From assembly GCF_017052585.1 (NCBI RefSeq), contig NZ_JAFFHZ010000001.1, positions 4,092,001 through 4,156,000 on the forward strand: a stretch of 64,000 nt of DNA, read 5' to 3'. Below the pieces are notes generated by a model. The model was not told the DNA's origin. It saw nothing but the letters and a program-made list of their open reading frames with translations, and did not search any database. Positions 7,947-16,700 of the stretch are shown piece after piece (the stretch's first letter is position 1; the number at the start of each line of letters is the position of its first letter). The stretch is from Paenibacillus apiarius. GTDB lineage: Bacteria > Bacillota > Bacilli > Paenibacillales > Paenibacillaceae. The position numbers and the translations under genes were made by a program.

Positions 7947-9743
7947 GTGGAAAGAATGCGTCAATGGGGCAGAGCTGTGCTGATGAAACGGCTCGCAGTT
8001 CTCGTCGTTCTCTTTACCTTCATTATCATTGCATATGTAATACGGCTTGGCTGGCTGCAATTCATCGAAACGTATCGGGCTGTTCAGGCAAGCAGTCATA
8101 CTCTGCTCCAGCGTTCCGTCATCCAGCGCGAACGAGGCATTATATTGGACGATGGAAGGGGGCGCATTCTGGACCGTTCCGGACGTTCATACACGGGACA
8201 GGCGGAGTATGCTCTCGTTCTGTTTCCGGTCCACGAGCAGGCGATGCTTGCCGAGGTGACGCGGACATTGGCACTATGGCTCCATGTGACGGAACAGGAG
8301 GTGCTGAACCGGTGGAAGAATGCGCAAGAGCCTTACATTTGGCCGGCCCAAGACGATGCGAAGCTTCCTCACCCGTTGACGAAGGAGCAGGTGGACCGGC
8401 TGCAGGCACTGGCTTGGGATGGCGTGCGTGCGCTTCCCGTCACAACCCGTTATCCGTTGAAGGGGCAGACGCCACAGTGGGTTGGCGCGGTGGCGGAGCG
8501 AGCTGACGCAGACAAGCCTTCAGAACGTTCTGTCGAGGGAGTGTCCGGCTTGGAACGCGCCTTTCAACCGCTGCTTGCAGGAATTGGTCCGACGACCTTC
8601 ATACATTATACCGATGCGCTGCATCGACCGCTCTACGGGCTGGATGTCCGAATAAGACGGCCCGATAATCGGTATTATCCGTTGCAGCTGCTGACTACAA
8701 CCAGCATGGAGCTGCAACGGAAGATCGAACAAGTGATGGATCGGAACGGCATAAAAAAAGGATCGGTCACCGTATTGGATGCGCAAACAAGGGATGTGAT
8801 TGCCATGGTATCCCGGCCGGCTTTTGATCCGAATCATGTCGATCCGGATAAGGAAGATTGGAACAATCGAGCGCTTAAAGCGTTGCCTCCCGGGTCCATT
8901 TACAAATTATTCATTGCTGCCGCAGCGCTGGATTCCAAGGTGACGGATCCGGAAGAACTGTTCCATTGCGACGGGAAGTATGGAAAGTACGGATTGTCTT
9001 GTTGGCTTCCTGAAGGGCATGGGGCATTAACTTTGCGGGAGGCGCTTGCAAAATCATGCAATGTGGTCTTCGCGGAACTAGGTGAGCGGCTCGATGCGCG
9101 AACGATTGCAAGCTACGCCTCCAAGCTTGGGGTTAGCGGCAAGGTAGGGATGGTATCAAACGATGGGATCGGCCATTCCGCGTTGCGCCATTTCGATGGG
9201 GAAGAAGACAGCCGCGTCTTTCATTCGTCAGCTGATACGCATGCTATCGACGGCGGCGTTAAGGCGCAGCTGGGCATCGGGCAACGGGATGTCCGGCTCA
9301 CACCGCTTGCGGCCGTGAATTTCGTCGTTACATTATTGCAGGATGGTGCGAATGGAGAACCCAGGCTTGTGCAAGAGGTTCGGTATGCGCATGGTCTGCC
9401 GCTTGTTCACTTTGCCGCGCGGCCTAAGATGGAGCAGGCAATAAAGGCGGCAACGGCTCGGAAAATCCGGCGTTGGATGGAAGATACCGTACTGTATGGA
9501 ACAGGGCAGTCGCTGCGTTATGCGAAATGGCGGCTGGCCGGCAAGAGCGGGACCGCGCAAGCCGATGCTTACGGAACGAATCGGCTCCATACATGGTTTG
9601 TCGGATACGGGCCGGTTCAGAAGCCGGAATTTGCCGTTGCGGTAGTCAGCGAAGAGGAAGCAGCAGGCTCATCCCATCGAGCTACCCTCGTCTTTGGTGA
9701 AGTGATGAATGTGTTGGCAGAGCATTCTCCTCACAATAAATAA
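7947..9743 (+). CDS. pbpI: Penicillin-binding transpeptidase, PbpI (PBP4b)-like
   Basis: This 598-residue class B penicillin-binding protein cross-links peptidoglycan at the outer membrane face. TM1 is near residues 16-38 (L-A-V-L-V-V-L-F-T-F-I-I-I-A). A dimerisation domain follows (R-G-I-I-L-D-D-G-R-G-R-I-L-D). In the transpeptidase domain the nucleophile motif is P-G-S-I-Y-K with Ser near 317, the second motif is S-C-N, and the third is K-S-G-T-A, the common variant of KTG. Start: GTG 7947, 9 bases after AGGGGGG; ATG 7956 is an alternative, and a longer reading from 7848 adds an unsupported leader. B. subtilis pbpI (yrrR) lies downstream of mltG-yrrN-yrrO as here, which is why this symbol was chosen. 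Confidence 0.82.
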   Translation: MERMRQWGRAVLMKRLAVLVVLFTFIIIAYVIRLGWLQFIETYRAVQASSHTLLQRSVIQRERGIILDDGRGRILDRSGRSYTGQAEYALVLFPVHEQAMLAEVTRTLALWLHVTEQEVLNRWKNAQEPYIWPAQDDAKLPHPLTKEQVDRLQALAWDGVRALPVTTRYPLKGQTPQWVGAVAERADADKPSERSVEGVSGLERAFQPLLAGIGPTTFIHYTDALHRPLYGLDVRIRRPDNRYYPLQLLTTTSMELQRKIEQVMDRNGIKKGSVTVLDAQTRDVIAMVSRPAFDPNHVDPDKEDWNNRALKALPPGSIYKLFIAAAALDSKVTDPEELFHCDGKYGKYGLSCWLPEGHGALTLREALAKSCNVVFAELGERLDARTIASYASKLGVSGKVGMVSNDGIGHSALRHFDGEEDSRVFHSSADTHAIDGGVKAQLGIGQRDVRLTPLAAVNFVVTLLQDGANGEPRLVQEVRYAHGLPLVHFAARPKMEQAIKAATARKIRRWMEDTVLYGTGQSLRYAKWRLAGKSGTAQADAYGTNRLHTWFVGYGPVQKPEFAVAVVSEEEAAGSSHRATLVFGEVMNVLAEHSPHNK

Positions 9744-9780
9744 CGCCGCCTCTCCGGGTTTGGAGGGAAGCGGCGTTTTT
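9744..9780 (+). terminator. Terminator after pbpI, shared with the convergent gene
   Basis: CGCCGC with a following TCTCC stem pairs with GGA...GCGGCG and then TTTTT. The next gene converges from the minus strand and ends 26 bases away, so the hairpin may serve both directions. Confidence 0.85.
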
Positions 9781-9805
9781 GCTTATTCAGCGGGATGTGC
9801 AGGTC

Positions 9806-10933
9806 TTAAGATTCTTTTACCTCATCTGGCGAAGCATCAAGCGGATTGGAGGGGAATTCTTCTTTAGGCATACGAATCCATTGTTTCAAATAACCTTGAT
9901 CGTATAGGGCTTTCACTAAGATAAGCAAAATCGGAGACAATACTACGCCGATAACGCCGAACATCGATAGCGACAAGATCATGAAGGCTAACATGGTAAA
10001 TCCGGATACGCCGAGTGTATTCCCCGTAATCTTCGGGTCGAGAATTTGACGGACGAGGAGCGTAAGCCCTAGGACGACCGTAAGCCAAATAGCTAGCGTG
10101 CTGTTCCCGATAATGAACAGGTAGATGATCCAAGGTATGAAAATAAACGGTATGCCGAGTAAAGGCAGCAAATCAAAAAGGGCGGACAGCAGTCCAATAA
10201 AAAATGCATTTTTAACGCCCAAGAGCAATAACGATACGAAAATAATCGAAAATGTAACGGAAATGAGCTTCAGTTGGGCTTTCAGATAGACTCCAATGCC
10301 ACGCAACACGTTCTCTTTAAGGAAGTGATACGCGTTTTGAAACGTCCGCGGCGTCTTGTCACGGGCAATCCGGCGCCATGTATCGATCTCGATGCTAAGG
10401 AAATAGGCAAGAATAATCGCAATGCCGAAGTTGAGCGTAAATGCGGAAAATGATGAAATATTATTGATGAGCCAGCCTAAAAAATCGGCTATCATCTTTG
10501 AGCCTGATTTGGTAATGATGCCGACATATTCATTCAGGCGACTTGTCACCTCAGGCGGCAGCGTTTCATATTTATGAGTAAGGAATGTTGTAATGTTCAC
10601 GAACTCCCGCTGAATGGCGCCTACGTATTGAGGAAGCCTCTCCTGCAATTCCGCCGCTTGCTTCAGAAATATGAATCCAAGACCGAAGAGTGCGCCCAAT
10701 ATGATGAGGATGAATAGGAGCACGGAGATAGCCGAAGCGATAGCCTTCTTGACACCGCACCGGTTCAGAAAGGCAGCGAACGGCTCGATCAGCATGAACA
10801 CGATGAACGCTAAAAATATAGGCGCGGCTATGGAATACAGGAAACTGAACGTGTACATGACGAGATAGACCGTCAATGCCAAGAGGGCGATGTCAAATGC
10901 GGTCCTCCAATATTTTTGATAAAATGAGATCAT
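9806..10933 (-). CDS. AI-2E family transporter (YrrI/YtvI-like membrane protein)
   Basis: This is a 375-residue polytopic membrane protein of the AI-2E exporter/UPF0118 family. Members include the E. coli AI-2 exporter TqsA and Na+/H+ antiporters, so the cargo is uncertain. About eight hydrophobic segments are visible. The family features are an N-terminal pair of helices, a soluble loop around residues 80-150, and the re-entrant region L-L-P-L-L-G-I-P-F-I-F-I-P-W followed by L-D-P-K-I-T-G and G-V-S-G-F-T. AAGGAGTC lies 7 bases before the ATG. B. subtilis has a related gene, yrrI, just upstream of alaS, so this may be the relocated equivalent. It stands alone and convergent to pbpI. Confidence 0.85.
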   Translation of the reverse strand: MISFYQKYWRTAFDIALLALTVYLVMYTFSFLYSIAAPIFLAFIVFMLIEPFAAFLNRCGVKKAIASAISVLLFILIILGALFGLGFIFLKQAAELQERLPQYVGAIQREFVNITTFLTHKYETLPPEVTSRLNEYVGIITKSGSKMIADFLGWLINNISSFSAFTLNFGIAIILAYFLSIEIDTWRRIARDKTPRTFQNAYHFLKENVLRGIGVYLKAQLKLISVTFSIIFVSLLLLGVKNAFFIGLLSALFDLLPLLGIPFIFIPWIIYLFIIGNSTLAIWLTVVLGLTLLVRQILDPKITGNTLGVSGFTMLAFMILSLSMFGVIGVVLSPILLILVKALYDQGYLKQWIRMPKEEFPSNPLDASPDEVKES

Positions 10934-11026
10934 GAATCCGACTCCTTTTCTTCCTTAAATATCTAGTTATCATTGTACACGAAAATGAATTCCAGTGCCT
11001 ATTTCTTTACGCAATATGTTACAATA

Positions 11027-11057
11027 TTGACAGTTGCACGTATGAGTAAGATATAAA
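11027..11057 (+). promoter_or_regulatory. Candidate SigA promoter of the deacetylase gene
   Basis: TTGACA (11027-11032) is a consensus -35. GATATA lies 17 bases later and TATAAA (11052-11057) 19 bases later; neither combination is ideal. The gene starts about 22 bases downstream. Confidence 0.45.
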
Positions 11058-11078
11058 GAAAGAAACGGGGAAAACGGG

Positions 11079-12452
11079 ATGGAATTCATTTTGTTATGGG
11101 GCTTTTACATCCTGACGTTTTATGCGTTTCTCCCAGGCATCATCAGCCGACTGTTCGGATTTAGAGTGTTTCAGAAAGGACGATCTGACCGCAACCTTGC
11201 CCTGACGTTTGATGACGGTCCGGATCCTGTGTATACGCCGCAGCTCTTGGATCTATTGAAGAAATACAATGCCAAGGCAACCTTTTTTGTCGTTGGAATT
11301 CATGCGGAGAAATATCCGGAATTGCTTACGCGCATGCATGAGGAAGGTCATTTGATCGGCATTCACAACTATGTTCATAAATCCAATTGGCTCATGCGCC
11401 CTAAGACGGTGAAACGACAAATCAGCAAGACGTCGGATATTATTGAATCGGTCACAGGCAAGCGGGCGACTTATTATCGTCCGCCATGGGGAATTGTCAA
11501 TCTGTTTGATTACGGCAATCTGGGTCACTTGCAAATTATATTATGGTCTGTTCTATTTGGTGATTGGCGCAAGAAAGTCGGTGTAGACAGACTGTATAAG
11601 CGCATGATGAAACGCTGCCGCGGCGGGGAAGTGCTGTTGCTCCATGACTGCGGACTAACCTTTGGGGCAGACCGCGAAGCGCCGGCGAACATGCTGGCCG
11701 CTTTGGAACGGTTTCTGCTGCAAGCCAAAGCCCGGGATTTGCAATGTATCCGCATTGACGAGCTGATTCGGGAAACCGATCAGGAACGGGCGAGCAATCC
11801 TTCATGGTTAAGACGTGGCATCGTCCGCATGTGGTTTCTTTATGAGCGAGCGTTCCATCTTGCATTTGGATTAAAGACGACGAATTGCGAAGATCCGGTG
11901 TTTCATTTCCGGGTGCGTCCTTATCACGGGAAATCAATGATGCTTGATGACGGTATAGAACTGAAGCATGACGACCTTATTTTAGAACTTCATTTTGATA
12001 ATAGGCGATTATATGATATCGGACGGCGATCGCGCACTTCGATGCAGCTCGCCATCCAGATGATACGTTCAGTCGAAAAGACGCTGCCGGAGCTGGCGGA
12101 ATACGTGTTGGATCATCCAGAGCTTAGAGTGAATGTCAAGGCTTTATACGGGGTAAGCATGATTAACCGCGGACCCGAACAATTCGGCTTCACAGTTCGC
12201 GACATGTCCAATGGCCTCTTCTCGTGGATGACCAAAAAGTATTTGCGGCTTCTGATGAGCGTCATTCATCCGCAAGGCAAGCGCCGCCTGCGTCAACATG
12301 CGGAACAGATGATTCCAAAGGTTATGACCATGTCGGTAGAGACGTTAATTGAGCGATACGGAAAAACTAGAAATTATACATTCGAATCAAGAACTGCAGA
12401 TCGCATGATTTTGCTTGATCAAGGTGTGGAAAATATGCCGCACCCATTGTAA
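11079..12452 (+). CDS. Polysaccharide deacetylase family protein with extra C-terminal domain
   Basis: This 457-residue protein has an N-terminal hydrophobic helix (about residues 2-22, probable membrane anchor) and a NodB/CE4 deacetylase domain at about 40-235. Deacetylase motifs seen: T-F-D-D-G-P-D (motif 1, catalytic Asp and metal Asp), an H-x-x-G-H-L-I-G-I-H-N type motif 2, and R-P-P-W-G (motif 3). L-L-L-H-D-C-G carries the late His. The substrate is probably a cell-wall or surface polysaccharide. The last ~200 residues are not part of the deacetylase fold and resemble the extra domain seen with YkoP-like proteins; that assignment is tentative. It is monocistronic, with its own terminator. 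Confidence 0.85.
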   Translation: MEFILLWGFYILTFYAFLPGIISRLFGFRVFQKGRSDRNLALTFDDGPDPVYTPQLLDLLKKYNAKATFFVVGIHAEKYPELLTRMHEEGHLIGIHNYVHKSNWLMRPKTVKRQISKTSDIIESVTGKRATYYRPPWGIVNLFDYGNLGHLQIILWSVLFGDWRKKVGVDRLYKRMMKRCRGGEVLLLHDCGLTFGADREAPANMLAALERFLLQAKARDLQCIRIDELIRETDQERASNPSWLRRGIVRMWFLYERAFHLAFGLKTTNCEDPVFHFRVRPYHGKSMMLDDGIELKHDDLILELHFDNRRLYDIGRRSRTSMQLAIQMIRSVEKTLPELAEYVLDHPELRVNVKALYGVSMINRGPEQFGFTVRDMSNGLFSWMTKKYLRLLMSVIHPQGKRRLRQHAEQMIPKVMTMSVETLIERYGKTRNYTFESRTADRMILLDQGVENMPHPL

Positions 12453-12484
12453 TATATTGCCTGTCCATACGAAATAAGATAAAA

Positions 12485-12525
12485 AGCCCCAGAGTGTGAA
12501 TGTTTAACATCTCTGGGGCTTTTTC
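12485..12525 (+). terminator. Terminator after the deacetylase gene
   Basis: AGCCCCAGAG pairs perfectly with CTCTGGGGCT, followed by TTTTT. A strong rho-independent terminator. Confidence 0.92.
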
Positions 12526-12967
12526 TATACGGAACTGGAATAAACGAATTATGCATGTTTTATGCATGGTTATGAAATTATTGAATATTGCACATGAGAG
12601 GTGGAATTTTTGCGCGGATGTATTTCTAGAGGTGGACAAAACGACAAGAAAGGATGTCGAATCCAATTTTTTAGTCTGAAATCTTTCATATATCGCTACT
12701 TTTCCGCAAGTATCGATAAAAAAATCTTATCGTGGAAAAATGAAAAAGTTTTAATCTAAAGCTGACATAGGGATTTACAAATCCGAAATTATAAAGTAGT
12801 ATTATGAAAAAATATTCGTTTCCTGCTCATGGAACGGGCCTGCTTAACAAATTATTTGACCATTGTTCTATAAAGCATTAACGAACGTTTTTTATTTTCA
12901 TCGCGATGAGTATGTATACAACTTTATAATTAAATATAATATGACATCATTGTAGGGGGAGAATGAA
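12526..12967 (+). promoter_or_regulatory. AT-rich 442-base intergenic region upstream of the opp operon, with a candidate promoter
   Basis: No gene was found. The best promoter is TTTACA (12774-12779), 17 bases, TAGTAT (12797-12802), giving an untranslated leader of about 160 bases. Two TATAAT sequences (12925-12930 and 12935-12940) lie close to the gene but lack -35 partners. TTATGCATG occurs twice, 12 bases apart, near 12549. Nothing resembles a known riboswitch or T-box. Confidence 0.45.
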
Positions 12968-14713
12968 GTGAAAAAGAGATTTAGCATCATCATGTGCCTG
13001 CTTTTGTCCCTGACGCTTGTCTTATCGGCATGCGGCGGTTCCAAAGAGGGCAGCGGAGACACATCATCTGCGGGTCAAACATCAGAGCAATCCGGTGAGA
13101 ATAGCGGCGAAGGAGAATTGGTAGCAGACGGTCTCATCAAGGCAACAGACCCGTCGAAATCTCCGGCAGCGGCAACTAACCGTAAGGATATGGTAATTAT
13201 CGGCTTCTCAGCTCCAAGCGGTATCTTCAACCCAGTGTATAGTGAATCAGCATATGACACATATGTAACTGAAGCATTGTTCGATATGATGCTGCAAGTG
13301 AACAAGGATGGCACGTATTCCGAAGCGCTTGCAGAAAGTTACTCCATTTCGGATGACAAATTAACCTATACGTTCAAGTTGAAGGACGGCTTGAAGTTCA
13401 GCGATGGCTCTGCATTGACGGCGGAAGACGTAGCGTTCACGTTGACTGTGCTCCATGACAAGTCATACGACGGACCGTCCGACATTATCAAAGACGCCCA
13501 CATTAAAGGCGGGCAAGAATATAAAGACGGCAAAGCAACTACAATCGAAGGCATTAAAGTTGTCGACCCTAGAACGATTGAAGTAACGACTACCGAGCCG
13601 AGCGCGCTTGCATTTTCCGCAATCGGCGGGACTGGCATTATGCCAAAAGCTTACTACGGCAAAGATTACAAGCAAGGCGACTTGGGCTATATGAAAGATT
13701 TGTTTACGAAGCCGCTTGGTTCCGGTTCGTACAAGCTTGAGAAGTTCGTAGCAGGCCAAGAAGCTGTATTGACTGCCAACGAAAACTACTACAAAGGAAA
13801 ACCGAAAATTCCTAACTTGATCTTCAAATTTACAACGGACGAGACGAACGTTCAATTGCTGCAAACAGGCGAAACGGATATGGACATGGTTACAGTGTCC
13901 AAAGACCAAGTCGAGCAGTTGAAAGAAATGGGCTTCTTGGATGTAAATTTGTTCCCGACGAATGGTTACGGCTATATCGCATTTAACCACAACCGCGACC
14001 AATTCAAGGACAAGCGTGTTCGTCAGGCGCTTACTTTCGGGCTTGACCGTCAACAAATCGTTGACGCGGTATACCAAGGATATGCGGACGTAATCGATAT
14101 TCCGCAATCCAAAGAGTCTTGGTCCTATACAGACGAAGTGACAAAATACAACTTCGATCTGGAAAAAGCGAAGCAATTGTTGGATGAAGCAGGCTGGACA
14201 GTCGGCGCTGACGGCATGCGCGAGAAAGACGGCAAGAAATTCAAAATCATTTTCACGGCTACAACGCCTAACCCGGTCAATGACGCCATCATTCCGGTAG
14301 CGCAAGCCAATTATAAAGAACTAGGCATCGAGTTCGTTGCAGAGCAAATGGATTTCAACGCCGCTGTCGAGAAACGCAAAAAGGGCGATTTCGACATGAT
14401 GTTCTTGGCATGGAGCTTGACGCCAGACCCGCAATCTTCCGAGAACGTCTTTAAAACAGGCGGTTCCCAGAACGATATCGGATATTCGAATGCCAAATTG
14501 GATGAATTGTTCACGCAGGCCGGCAAGGAAGTAGACATCGAGAAGCGCAAGCCAATCTTCAAAGAAATCTATCAAGAGCTGAACGAAGACTTGCCTTACA
14601 TCTACATGTACCAACGCCGCGATATGTGGGCAACGAACGCGCGTATTCAAGGTTTCGATATGTCGCCTTACCGTAAATTTACGAATGATTTGAGCCAAAT
14701 CGAAATTAAATAA
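12968..14713 (+). CDS. oppA: Oligopeptide ABC transporter, substrate-binding lipoprotein (OppA/DppE-like)
   Basis: This 581-residue lipoprotein is the substrate receptor of the peptide importer encoded by the next four genes. A signal peptide with the lipobox L-S-A-C-G-G puts the lipidated Cys near residue 21. A Ser/Gly-rich linker follows, then the SBP_bac_5 domain with the family motif L-K-D-G-L-K-F-S-D-G-S-A-L-T-A-E-D-V. The C-terminal part has V-R-Q-A-L-x-F-G-x-D-R and L-P-Y-I-Y-M-Y. GTG 12968 is the start, 8 bases after AGGGGGA. Family members bind oligo- or dipeptides, and some bind nickel or murein peptides, so the exact ligand is open. Confidence 0.92.
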   Translation: MKKRFSIIMCLLLSLTLVLSACGGSKEGSGDTSSAGQTSEQSGENSGEGELVADGLIKATDPSKSPAAATNRKDMVIIGFSAPSGIFNPVYSESAYDTYVTEALFDMMLQVNKDGTYSEALAESYSISDDKLTYTFKLKDGLKFSDGSALTAEDVAFTLTVLHDKSYDGPSDIIKDAHIKGGQEYKDGKATTIEGIKVVDPRTIEVTTTEPSALAFSAIGGTGIMPKAYYGKDYKQGDLGYMKDLFTKPLGSGSYKLEKFVAGQEAVLTANENYYKGKPKIPNLIFKFTTDETNVQLLQTGETDMDMVTVSKDQVEQLKEMGFLDVNLFPTNGYGYIAFNHNRDQFKDKRVRQALTFGLDRQQIVDAVYQGYADVIDIPQSKESWSYTDEVTKYNFDLEKAKQLLDEAGWTVGADGMREKDGKKFKIIFTATTPNPVNDAIIPVAQANYKELGIEFVAEQMDFNAAVEKRKKGDFDMMFLAWSLTPDPQSSENVFKTGGSQNDIGYSNAKLDELFTQAGKEVDIEKRKPIFKEIYQELNEDLPYIYMYQRRDMWATNARIQGFDMSPYRKFTNDLSQIEIK

Positions 14714-14732
14714 TACGGAAATGTGCTGCATA

Positions 14733-14764
14733 CCAAATGCTCAGCCGACAGGCTGAGCATTTGG
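14733..14764 (+). other. Perfect intercistronic stem-loop between oppA and oppB
   Basis: CCAAATGCTCAGCC (14733-14746), loop GACA, then GGCTGAGCATTTGG (14751-14764): a 14-bp perfect stem with a tetraloop and no U-tract. It ends 14 bases before the oppB ribosome binding site. It probably stabilises the oppA mRNA or lowers downstream expression, which suits a binding protein needed in excess. Confidence 0.85.
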
Positions 14765-14791
14765 GCTTATCTAAAGCTAGGAGGAATATTT

Positions 14792-15748
14792 ATGAAACAA
14801 TACGCCATTCGGCGGCTGTTGCAAATGATTCCGACCATAATCGGCGTGTCTGTCCTGCTCTTTATCGTGTTTGCGATGGCGCCGGGGAACTTCATCGATT
14901 CGAACCCGACGATCTCCAAAGAGCGCGCGGCTGAATTGAAGGCCATTCACGGGTTGGACAAACCTCTTGTCGAGCGTTATTTTACTTGGGCGGAAAATAC
15001 GATTAAAGGCGACTTGGGGATGTCGTTGCAGCATAAGCAGCCGGTCACGACGGTTCTTAACCGTTACATGTGGAATTCATTTTTGATTGCTGCCATCGTG
15101 CTTGTCTTAAGTTGGACAATCGCGATTTTGGTCGGCGTCTTTTCTGCGATCAGGCAGCACTCTATTTATGATGCGCTCATAACCTTTCTCGTTTTTGCAT
15201 TAATGTCCTTGCCGTCCTTCTTCGTCGGACTGTATGCGATCAAGCTGTTCGCAATCGATTTGCAGTGGACCCCTGTCGGCGGTATGTATACGTCAGGAAG
15301 CAATGCTACCGGGCTGGCCCGTATATGGGATCTGTTGGAACACTTGGCGCTGCCGGTCATCGTGCTTACATCGCTTAGCGTCGGAGGTCTGACCCGCTAT
15401 TTCCGGACGAGCATGCTCGACGTCGTGCGCCAGGACTTCATTCGCACGGCACGCGCCAAAGGATTGAAGGAACGGACCGTCATATTCAAGCATGCGCTGC
15501 GCAATGCTCTGTTGCCTGCGATTACGCTGCTTGGGATCGAATTGCCGGGATTGTTCTCCGGTGCGATGATTACCGAAAAAATATTCAACTGGCCGGGTAT
15601 CGGACGCATTAACCTGGATGCGATTAACGCCCGTGATTACTTCTTGTTGATGGGCTTTACGATGTTTTTGGCATTGTTGACGATGTTGGGTAACTTGTTG
15701 GCCGATTTACTGTATCGAGTCGCCGACCCACGTGTACGGATGAAATAG
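14792..15748 (+). CDS. oppB: Oligopeptide ABC transporter permease (OppB/DppB)
   Basis: This 318-residue inner-membrane permease has six predicted helices. It opens with Y-A-I-R-R-L-L-Q-M-I-P-T-I-I-G-V, the usual OppB start, and has the extracellular H-G-L-D-K-P segment. The cytoplasmic EAA-type loop is D-F-I-R-T-A-R-A-K-G-L, followed by H-A-L-R-N-A-L-L-P. AGGAGG (14779-14784) is 7 bases before the chosen ATG; an upstream in-frame reading from 14723 runs through the intercistronic hairpin and is rejected. oppC follows after 15 bases. Confidence 0.95.
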   Translation: MKQYAIRRLLQMIPTIIGVSVLLFIVFAMAPGNFIDSNPTISKERAAELKAIHGLDKPLVERYFTWAENTIKGDLGMSLQHKQPVTTVLNRYMWNSFLIAAIVLVLSWTIAILVGVFSAIRQHSIYDALITFLVFALMSLPSFFVGLYAIKLFAIDLQWTPVGGMYTSGSNATGLARIWDLLEHLALPVIVLTSLSVGGLTRYFRTSMLDVVRQDFIRTARAKGLKERTVIFKHALRNALLPAITLLGIELPGLFSGAMITEKIFNWPGIGRINLDAINARDYFLLMGFTMFLALLTMLGNLLADLLYRVADPRVRMK

Positions 15749-15763
15749 AAAGGGGAGTTAGTT

Positions 15764-16690
15764 GTGTCTCAAACGGTAGCTGAATCTACAGCACAAGATA
15801 TTAAAGTGCAAAAGCTCAAACCGGCTTCCCCGTGGAGGTTGGCATTCAAACAACTGCTTAAAAACAAATTCGCGGTCGGTGGACTGGTCGTTATCGTACT
15901 TATGTTTCTCATTTGCTTTCTCGGGCCGTTATTCTCGCCTTATTCTTTGGAAACAATGAATATCCGCAACGGCAATAAGGCGCCGAGTGCCGCACATTGG
16001 CTTGGAACGGACAACCTGGGCCGTGACATTCTGCTGCGCGTCATGCTGGCAGGACGGGTGTCTCTGCTTGTCGGTCTCGTAGCGATGATGATCTCGGTGG
16101 CCATCGGGAGCACACTCGGCGCTTTGGCCGGTTACTATCGCGGTTGGGTCGATTCCGTCATTATGCGCCTCGCGGATATTATGATGTCGATTCCGAGCTT
16201 GCCATTGCTTATTATTCTCGGCGCGGTGCTGTCCGATATGAAGGTTCCGCCTGATAAACGCATATATGTCGTCATGTTCCTGCTCGGATTTATGTCCTGG
16301 CCAAGCTTGGCCCGTCTTGTGCGGGGCCAAATATTGATGCTTCGCGAGCAAGAATTTATGCAGGCGGCAGAAGTGCTCGGTTTGCGCGATCGGCGCAAAA
16401 TATTCCGTCATTTGCTGCCGAATACGATTCCAATTATTATTGTCGTGGCTACATTGATGGTAGCTGGTGCTATTTTGCAAGAATCCGTTTTGAGTTATTT
16501 AGGTCTCGGGGTCGTCCCGCCGACGCCGTCTTGGGGGAACATGATTACGGCGGCGAATAACTTAATCGACTTTCAGAAGCGTCCATGGCTGTGGGTTCCG
16601 CCTGGAGTCTGTATCTTCTTCACAGTAATTGCGATTAACGTAATTGGTGATGGTTTACGCGACGTGCTCGATCCGAAAATGAAGAGGTAG
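15764..16690 (+). CDS. oppC: Oligopeptide ABC transporter permease (OppC/DppC)
   Basis: This is the 308-residue second permease of the importer. A cytoplasmic N-terminal tail of about 35 residues leads to TM1 (F-A-V-G-G-L-V-V-I-V-L-M-F-L-I-C). The periplasmic segment carries H-W-L-G-T-D-N-L-G-R-D, diagnostic of OppC/DppC. The coupling loop reads E-F-M-Q-A-A-E-V-L-G, followed by L-L-P-N-T-I-P-I-I-I-V. GTG 15764 is the start, after AAAGGGGAG. The next gene begins 10 bases after the stop. Confidence 0.95.
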   Translation: MSQTVAESTAQDIKVQKLKPASPWRLAFKQLLKNKFAVGGLVVIVLMFLICFLGPLFSPYSLETMNIRNGNKAPSAAHWLGTDNLGRDILLRVMLAGRVSLLVGLVAMMISVAIGSTLGALAGYYRGWVDSVIMRLADIMMSIPSLPLLIILGAVLSDMKVPPDKRIYVVMFLLGFMSWPSLARLVRGQILMLREQEFMQAAEVLGLRDRRKIFRHLLPNTIPIIIVVATLMVAGAILQESVLSYLGLGVVPPTPSWGNMITAANNLIDFQKRPWLWVPPGVCIFFTVIAINVIGDGLRDVLDPKMKR

Positions 16691-16700
16691 GAGATACGAT

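Noticed and set aside
12596-12650. Duplicated GAGGTGGA motifs as a small-gene ribosome binding site
   Set aside because: The frames behind them stop after a few codons.
13463-14305. 280-codon minus-strand frame opposite oppA
   Set aside because: It is antisense to a clear lipoprotein gene; its composition (His, Arg, Phe, Val rich) is typical of a codon shadow.
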